Assembly: GCA_021323775.1 (NCBI GenBank)
Contig: JAJPKK010000114.1
Span: 1 to 64,000 of the forward strand
Source: Hyphomicrobiales bacterium
GTDB taxonomy: Bacteria; Pseudomonadota; Alphaproteobacteria; Rhizobiales; Xanthobacteraceae
Direction of reading: 5' to 3'
DNA: 64,000 bases
Numbering within the stretch: position 1 is the stretch's first letter; every line of letters starts with the position of its first letter. Below, piece after piece: positions 58,903-64,000 of the stretch. A model generated the notes under the pieces. That model ran no database searches, was not told where the DNA came from, and saw only the letters and a list, made by a program, of their open reading frames with translations. The position numbers and the translations under genes are program-made.

Positions 58903-60716
58903 TGATAACGATGAGCGGCGTATTCGGCGATCATGTTCCAAGCATTCCGTATCGCCCCATCGCGGAGTTGTTCGCTCACTACCGTGACCGCGATCCGGGC
59001 AAGACGGCGATCATCGACGTGGATTCTGGGGCCGCGATCACGTTTGGCGAACTCGACCGCATTACCAACGAAATCGCATGGCTCCTTAAAAGCCGCGGCG
59101 TGACCAAGGGCAGCCGCGTGCTGCTGCTCGCTGATGAAAGCCTGGAAAAGCTGCTGCTGTGGTTCGCCATATGGCGTCTCGGCGCAGTGGTGTCCCCGCT
59201 TAACATCGAGATCAACGAGAAGGTGCTGGCGGACCTCGTCGCCGCAGTGAACCCGGTGCTGGTCCTGTGGCGCAGGGGGCTTGATATCGACGCTTTGGTG
59301 GGCAGTTGCGATGCGCCTCGCATCTGCTTCGGCGTATGGTCGGCAGAAGGCGATCCGCAGGACGAATTGTTTTCACGGCTGTCGAAGTGCGACGCGGCGG
59401 ATTTGCCCGAGCGCAACCACGCGGAAGACCTCGCGTGCATTTTTTGCACGTCAGGAACAACCAGCCGGCCGAAGATCGTCGTCTACGACCACTGCGCGTA
59501 CTGGCTCAACGGCTTGTCCACCCTTGAATTCTTAGGGTTAACCGAGAACGACCGTACGCTGGAATATCGCTCCTTCGGCTGGAACTCCGCGCAAGTGCTG
59601 AGCCTGATGCCGTTCCTGCAGAAGGGGCTCACGATGCACATCGCCAGGCGTTTCTCCCACAGCCGCTTTTTCGAATGGATCGAGCGATACGGCATTACGT
59701 TTGCGGCCGGCGTGCCGACTGTCCTCAACATGCTCCTGAACAAGCCGCTGCCCCGCCCTCCGCTGAAGGGAGAGGGTCGGATTGGCGAAGGCAGTGCCAA
59801 AACCTCCTCCCCTCCCCCTTGTGGGGAGGGGTTGGGGGTGGGGGTCGAGCCAGTCGGCACCGCCGTGCCCCGCGGCCCGACCCCCCGCCCCGACCCTCCC
59901 CCAGCCGAAACCGCGTATACGCGGGTTTCGGCCACTCAACAAAGTGATCGAAATCGGCAACAGCCGATTTCGATTGGGGGGAGGGAGCCAGAGAGGGCGA
60001 AGCACCCGACGACATTGCGGCTGATGAGTTGCTCGACCGCGCCGCTCACGACCGAGCAATGGCTCCAGTTCGAGGAGATGTACGGCATCAAGCTTTTACA
60101 GATGTACGGCATGTCGGAAGCTGGCTGGGTGTGCGGCAACCGCACCTACAAGAACCGCGTCGGCACGGTCGGCATTCCGGCGCTGCACCAGGAATTCGCC
60201 ATCGTCGACGCCGACGGCAAACAATGCCCGCCGGGAGTCGAAGGCGAAGTGACGGCGGGCGGGCCGCACACGGCGATCGGCTATCTGCTGGACGACGGCA
60301 CGATCGAACCTATTCGCCCCAACCGCATCAAGACCGGCGACCTCGCCATCGAGGACGCGGATGGATTCATTCGCCTTACCGGCCGCACCAAGGATTTGAT
60401 CATCCGGGGCGGCGTGAACATTGCGCCCGCCGAGATCGATGAGGTCCTGCTGAAACACGCAGGAGTTCTCGAAGCGGCCGCCATCGGCGTGCCGGATAAA
60501 ATTTATGGGGAGGAAGTCGTATGCTACGTCGTCGCCAAGCCAGGCATCAGCCTCACCGAAGCGTCGGTGAGCCGGCATTGCGCAGCCTTTCTGCCGCCGC
60601 CGAAAATGCCGAAGCAGGTTTTCATCGTTGCCGATCTGCCCAAGAGCGACCGCGGCAAGGTATTGCGCGACCGCCTGCGGGAGGACTGGAACGCGCGCAT
60701 GAAGGTGTCGGCGTGA
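58902..60716 (+). CDS. AMP-forming acyl-CoA synthetase (ANL family) with an in-frame repeat-derived insertion
   Basis: CIFCTSGTTSRPKIVVYDH; LLQMYGMSEAGWVCG; KTGDLAIEDADGFIRLTGRTKDLIIRGGVNIAPAEID; start at 58902 or 58911. Confidence 0.9.
   Translation: MITMSGVFGDHVPSIPYRPIAELFAHYRDRDPGKTAIIDVDSGAAITFGELDRITNEIAWLLKSRGVTKGSRVLLLADESLEKLLLWFAIWRLGAVVSPLNIEINEKVLADLVAAVNPVLVLWRRGLDIDALVGSCDAPRICFGVWSAEGDPQDELFSRLSKCDAADLPERNHAEDLACIFCTSGTTSRPKIVVYDHCAYWLNGLSTLEFLGLTENDRTLEYRSFGWNSAQVLSLMPFLQKGLTMHIARRFSHSRFFEWIERYGITFAAGVPTVLNMLLNKPLPRPPLKGEGRIGEGSAKTSSPPPCGEGLGVGVEPVGTAVPRGPTPRPDPPPAETAYTRVSATQQSDRNRQQPISIGGREPERAKHPTTLRLMSCSTAPLTTEQWLQFEEMYGIKLLQMYGMSEAGWVCGNRTYKNRVGTVGIPALHQEFAIVDADGKQCPPGVEGEVTAGGPHTAIGYLLDDGTIEPIRPNRIKTGDLAIEDADGFIRLTGRTKDLIIRGGVNIAPAEIDEVLLKHAGVLEAAAIGVPDKIYGEEVVCYVVAKPGISLTEASVSRHCAAFLPPPKMPKQVFIVADLPKSDRGKVLRDRLREDWNARMKVSA
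59751..60003. repeat. Palindromic repeat block inserted in frame in the CoA ligase CDS
   Basis: CCCCTCCCCCTTGTGGGGAGGGG, CCGAAACC-GCGTATACGC-GGGTTTCGG, CGAAATCGGC-AACA-GCCGATTTCG. Confidence 0.85.
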
Positions 60717-61687
60717 GCATCAAACTTGGCGCCTTCCTCGCCGCCATCGCGTTCGCCCTCCTGTCTGCAACGACCCTTCAAGCAGAAGACCTCTGGCGTC
60801 ACGGCACTCTCGTGCCAAAGGGAGATGCCGGCTTTATCTACATGGCCGCGGAAGGCGGGTTCGCCAAGGCCGAAGGCCTCGATCTGAAGATGCTGGCTTT
60901 CCAGAACGACACGCTGATGATGAAGGCGCTGATCGCCGGCGAACTCGACAGCTATGAAGGCAGCCCGATCAGCCCGCTGATCGCCGGGAGCAAGGGCGCC
61001 GACGTAAAAATCCTCGGCTGCACCTGGCCGAAGCTCACCTACTCGCTGTTCTCCCATGACGGCATCGGCTCGATCGCCGCGCTTAAGGGAAAGAAAGTCG
61101 GCATCTCGGCGCCCGGCTCGCTTCCCGATCTGGTGGCGCGCGCCCTGCTCAAGCAGGCCGGCGTCGCGCCGTCGGAGGTGAGTTTCGTTGCGGCCGGCAG
61201 CGATCCGGAGCGGGTGCGGGCCCTGATGGCGAAGACCATTGATGCCGCGATCTCCACAAGCGATTTCGCGGCGCAGCCCGAACTCAAGCTAAAGACGCTC
61301 GCCGTCGCGAGCGAAGCGCTGCCGCAATTCATGCGCCAGTGCGTCATCACGCGCGGAGAGCTTGTCCGCTCCAAGCGCCCGCAGCTCGTGGCATTCATTG
61401 CGAGCGAAATGAAGGCCTACGGATTTGCGCTCGCGCATCGCGACAGGGTGGTTGCCCTGACGCGGCGTGTTGCCGGCCTGCCGCCCGGCGACCCGGTTGC
61501 GGAGGTCAGTTATCGGGAGGTCGTCGAGCGCCGCGCTGCGTCGCCCGCCGTCGAAATCGACCTGGATAAATTGCGCTGGCTGCGCGATCTTTTGGCCGAG
61601 GATGGCCGCATGGCGGCAAAATTCGATCCTGCTTCCCTGACCGACACGTCGATTCGCGAGGCGGCGCTGATGCGGGTCAACAAATAG
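60713..61687 (+). CDS. NMT1/THI5-SsuA-like periplasmic binding protein, orphan
   Basis: GTG start overlapping the ligase stop; signal peptide; KGDAGFIYMAAEGGFAKAEGLDLKML; ELDSYEGSPISPLIAGSKGADVKILG. Confidence 0.88.
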   Translation: MSIKLGAFLAAIAFALLSATTLQAEDLWRHGTLVPKGDAGFIYMAAEGGFAKAEGLDLKMLAFQNDTLMMKALIAGELDSYEGSPISPLIAGSKGADVKILGCTWPKLTYSLFSHDGIGSIAALKGKKVGISAPGSLPDLVARALLKQAGVAPSEVSFVAAGSDPERVRALMAKTIDAAISTSDFAAQPELKLKTLAVASEALPQFMRQCVITRGELVRSKRPQLVAFIASEMKAYGFALAHRDRVVALTRRVAGLPPGDPVAEVSYREVVERRAASPAVEIDLDKLRWLRDLLAEDGRMAAKFDPASLTDTSIREAALMRVNK

Positions 61688-61696
61688 CGCGTACTA

Positions 61697-61786
61697 GTAG
61701 CCCGGGTTGAGCGCAACGAAACCCGGGATCGGCGTTGCCGCATGGATAGGGTGGCCCCGGATTTCGCTGCGCTCAATCCGGGCTAC
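61697..61786. repeat. Palindromic intergenic repeat, family 1 copy f
   Basis: GTAGCCCGGGTTGAGCGCAACGAAACCCGGGATC ... CCCCGGATTTCGCTGCGCTCAATCCGGGCTAC. Confidence 0.88.
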
Positions 61787-61828
61787 TATCCTACAGCTTC
61801 GGCTGGCTAGATAGGACCGGGACACATA

Positions 61829-63499
61829 ATGGATGCGACCACCGAGCCAAAACGCGAAGCGGCGCCGACCTCCGCCGCTTTGCCGCGCGGTTATCCGGAC
61901 TTGCACGATCACATCCGCTCGCTTGCTGACGCGGGCCTGCTCGTCACCGTCGAGCGGCCGATCAATAAGGACACTGAAATGCACCCGCTGGTGCGGTGGC
62001 AGTTCCGCGGCGGCATCGAGGAGAAGGACCGCAAGGCGTTCCTGTTCACGAATGTGGTCGACAGCAAAGGCCGCAAATACGATATTCCGGTCGCGGTGGG
62101 TGCGCTCGCCGCGAACCGCGAAATCTATCGCATCGGCATCGGCTGCCGCCTCGATGAAATCGACGAGCGCTGGGTCAAGGCGGCGCAGAACCCGATCCCG
62201 CCGCGTATTGTCGAAGAGGCGCCGTGCCACGACGTCGTCATCGCCGGCAAGGCGCTGGACAAGCCCGGCAGCGGGCTTGACGGAATTCCGCTGCCGATCT
62301 CGACCCCCGGCTGGGACATCGCGCCCTATGCGACGCTGTCGCAATACATCACCAAGGATCCGGACACCGGTATCCAGAATGTCGGCAACTATCGCGGCCA
62401 GGTGAAGGCGCCGCGCCGGCTTGGCATGAACCCGTCGCTGGAGCTGCGCCCTGGCATTTACAATCACTGGGAGAAACTGCGCCAGCGCGGCATCAAGAAG
62501 CTTCCCTGTGCGGTGGTGCTCGGCGCGCCGCCCTGCATCACGTTTGCGTCCGTGCAGAAGCTGCCGGAGAGCGTCGACGAACTCTACGTGGCGGGCGCGC
62601 TCGTTGGCTCGCCCATCAACGTGGTGAAAGCGAAGAGTGTCGATCTCCTGGTGCCGGCGGAAGCCGAGATCGTGATCGAAGGCTTCATCGACACCGAATA
62701 TCTGGAGCCGGAAGCGCCGTTCGGGGAGTCCCACGGCCACGTCAACCTGCAGGAGTTCAACGCCTATATGGACGTGACCTGCATCACCCGCCGGCGCGAC
62801 GCCATCTTAACGTCGATCATCTCGCAGGTGACGCCCAGCGAATCGAGCCTGATCAAGCGCATCGGCATGGAGCCGCTGTTCCTCAATTTCCTGCGCAACA
62901 CGCTCGGGATCAAAGGCGTCAAACGCGTCTCAATGCATGAGCCGCTGACCAACATCCGCAAGGTGATCGCGCTCGTAGTCGAGCGCGACATTGCGCCGAC
63001 CGAGCTGTGGCGCGCGCTCTATGGCGCTGCGATTTTCCATCGCGCTGCCGGAAAATACGTGATCGCCGTCAATGACGACATCGACCCGGAAAACGCCGAC
63101 GCCATTCTGTGGGCGATGTCGTATCGGGCCAATCCGACGCTCGACATGCATGTGCTGCCCCATCGCGACCAAGGTCACGGTCCGCGCAGCAAGCGCAACA
63201 ACGGCGAGGACGCTTCGGTGTTGATCGACGCGACGCTGAAAGAGGATTTTCCGCCGATTTCATTGCCCAAGCGCGAGTACATGGAGAACGCGAGGAAGAT
63301 CTGGGAAGAACTCGGGCTGCCCAGGCTGAAGCCGGAGCAGCCCTGGTTCGGCTATTCGCTCGGCGAGTGGTCGGGAGACCTCGACGCCGCGGCAGAGCGC
63401 GCCACGAGGGGCGACTATTTCGCTACCGGCAAGGAAATCGCCAAACGCCGCCGCAAGGACGTGCGCATGAATACGGAAGTGCGGAATGTGAAGGAGTGA
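61829..63499 (+). CDS. UbiD-family decarboxylase (second copy in the locus)
   Basis: 556 aa; AEIVIEGFIDTEYLEPEAPFGESHGHVNLQEFNAYMDVTCITRRRDAIL; NDDIDPENADAILWAMSYRANP. Confidence 0.9.
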   Translation: MDATTEPKREAAPTSAALPRGYPDLHDHIRSLADAGLLVTVERPINKDTEMHPLVRWQFRGGIEEKDRKAFLFTNVVDSKGRKYDIPVAVGALAANREIYRIGIGCRLDEIDERWVKAAQNPIPPRIVEEAPCHDVVIAGKALDKPGSGLDGIPLPISTPGWDIAPYATLSQYITKDPDTGIQNVGNYRGQVKAPRRLGMNPSLELRPGIYNHWEKLRQRGIKKLPCAVVLGAPPCITFASVQKLPESVDELYVAGALVGSPINVVKAKSVDLLVPAEAEIVIEGFIDTEYLEPEAPFGESHGHVNLQEFNAYMDVTCITRRRDAILTSIISQVTPSESSLIKRIGMEPLFLNFLRNTLGIKGVKRVSMHEPLTNIRKVIALVVERDIAPTELWRALYGAAIFHRAAGKYVIAVNDDIDPENADAILWAMSYRANPTLDMHVLPHRDQGHGPRSKRNNGEDASVLIDATLKEDFPPISLPKREYMENARKIWEELGLPRLKPEQPWFGYSLGEWSGDLDAAAERATRGDYFATGKEIAKRRRKDVRMNTEVRNVKE

Positions 63500-63574
63500 A
63501 TGGGGCGGGACGCCTGAATGCACGGACGCCTTTTCAATGTTCTTTGCATTCAAGAATATAAGGTGTGGCACGAC

Positions 63575-63603
63575 GGCGGTTCGGATTTGGAGTCTGAACC
63601 GCC
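63575..63603. other. Strong hairpin downstream of the second ubiD gene
   Basis: GGCGGTTCGGA-TTTGGAG-TCTGAACCGCC: 11 bp stem (one G-T), 7 nt loop, no T-tract. Confidence 0.6.
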
Positions 63604-63683
63604 GCCGCTTCGCACGGCAGATGCTAGCAATCTACCGCATGGTCCACGAGGGGGCGACGCCTTGACGCCTTGAGCACCAAAAC

Positions 63684-63869
63684 CAGGGCAACGAGTCGAG
63701 GTTAACAAAATCAGCTTTGGCATCCGTGGATAGATTCCGGCAGTTGCATCCCGCGACAGCCGGACTCGCAGCGCGTGCAGCTTCCACTCGTATTTGCCCT
63801 CTCTGGAGGTACCTGATTCCGCAATTGATGGGCTAGAATGGCCGACGTTAACCTCAACTCGTTGCCCTG
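63684..63869. repeat. Inverted-repeat pair (23 bp arms, one mismatch) bounding about 140 bp
   Basis: CAGGGCAACGAGTCGAGGTTAAC (63684-63706) and GTTAACCTCAACTCGTTGCCCTG (63847-63869). Confidence 0.8.
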
Positions 63870-63886
63870 ACCAAAACAACCTAAAG

Positions 63887-63914
63887 TTGACAAAACCCAG
63901 ACGGGGCATATAAT
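63887..63914 (+). promoter_or_regulatory. Consensus sigma70-type promoter TTGACA-N16-TATAAT
   Basis: TTGACA at 63887-63892, TATAAT at 63909-63914, exact hexamers, 16 bp spacer. Confidence 0.65.
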
Positions 63915-64000
63915 AATGAGTTCAGTTATCATGGTTATCAGGAGATAAGTAAGAGCACCGGAACAGCCTCAGATTTTCGAAATTCCCTGTTATTTTCCCT

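Noticed and set aside
61694-62740. 348 aa minus-strand ORF antisense to the second ubiD
   Set aside because: Antisense shadow; N-terminus in coding DNA and C-terminus in a repeat.

Overview
This 64 kb, GC-rich window looks like an alphaproteobacterial (Rhizobiales, Bradyrhizobium/Rhodopseudomonas-like) chromosome, judged from gene content and codon style only. No rRNA, CRISPR array or prophage was recognised. Main contents: a polyamine pair (ornithine/lysine decarboxylase and homospermidine synthase) behind a long structured leader resembling the speF leader RNA; an LptF-type permease; selA and a tRNA-Sec(UCA) with no selB in the window; hisG/hisZ; ctpA; a HepT/MntA-type pair; ycjX/ycjF homologues; lysA with a TIGR02302-like gene; ispG; a haem-binding Vgb-like propeller; and a roughly 12 kb uncharacterised catabolic-looking locus (two UbiD-family decarboxylases, a three-subunit molybdenum hydroxylase, cupin, amidohydrolase, CoA ligase, orphan NMT1-like binding protein). 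Signals most worth following up: (1) a small gene between selA and tRNA-Sec with a GAAC-N7-GAAC (alphaproteobacterial LexA-type) operator inside its promoter; (2) the UbiD/Mo-hydroxylase locus; (3) palindromic repeat DNA inserted in frame in a CoA ligase and in a YcjF-like protein; (4) a large inverted repeat upstream of selA; (5) a dispersed hairpin repeat family, some copies of which supply gene ends; (6) inverted repeats and a consensus promoter at the right edge that may mark a mobile-element boundary. All family assignments come from reading motifs and remembered family features; no database search was run.
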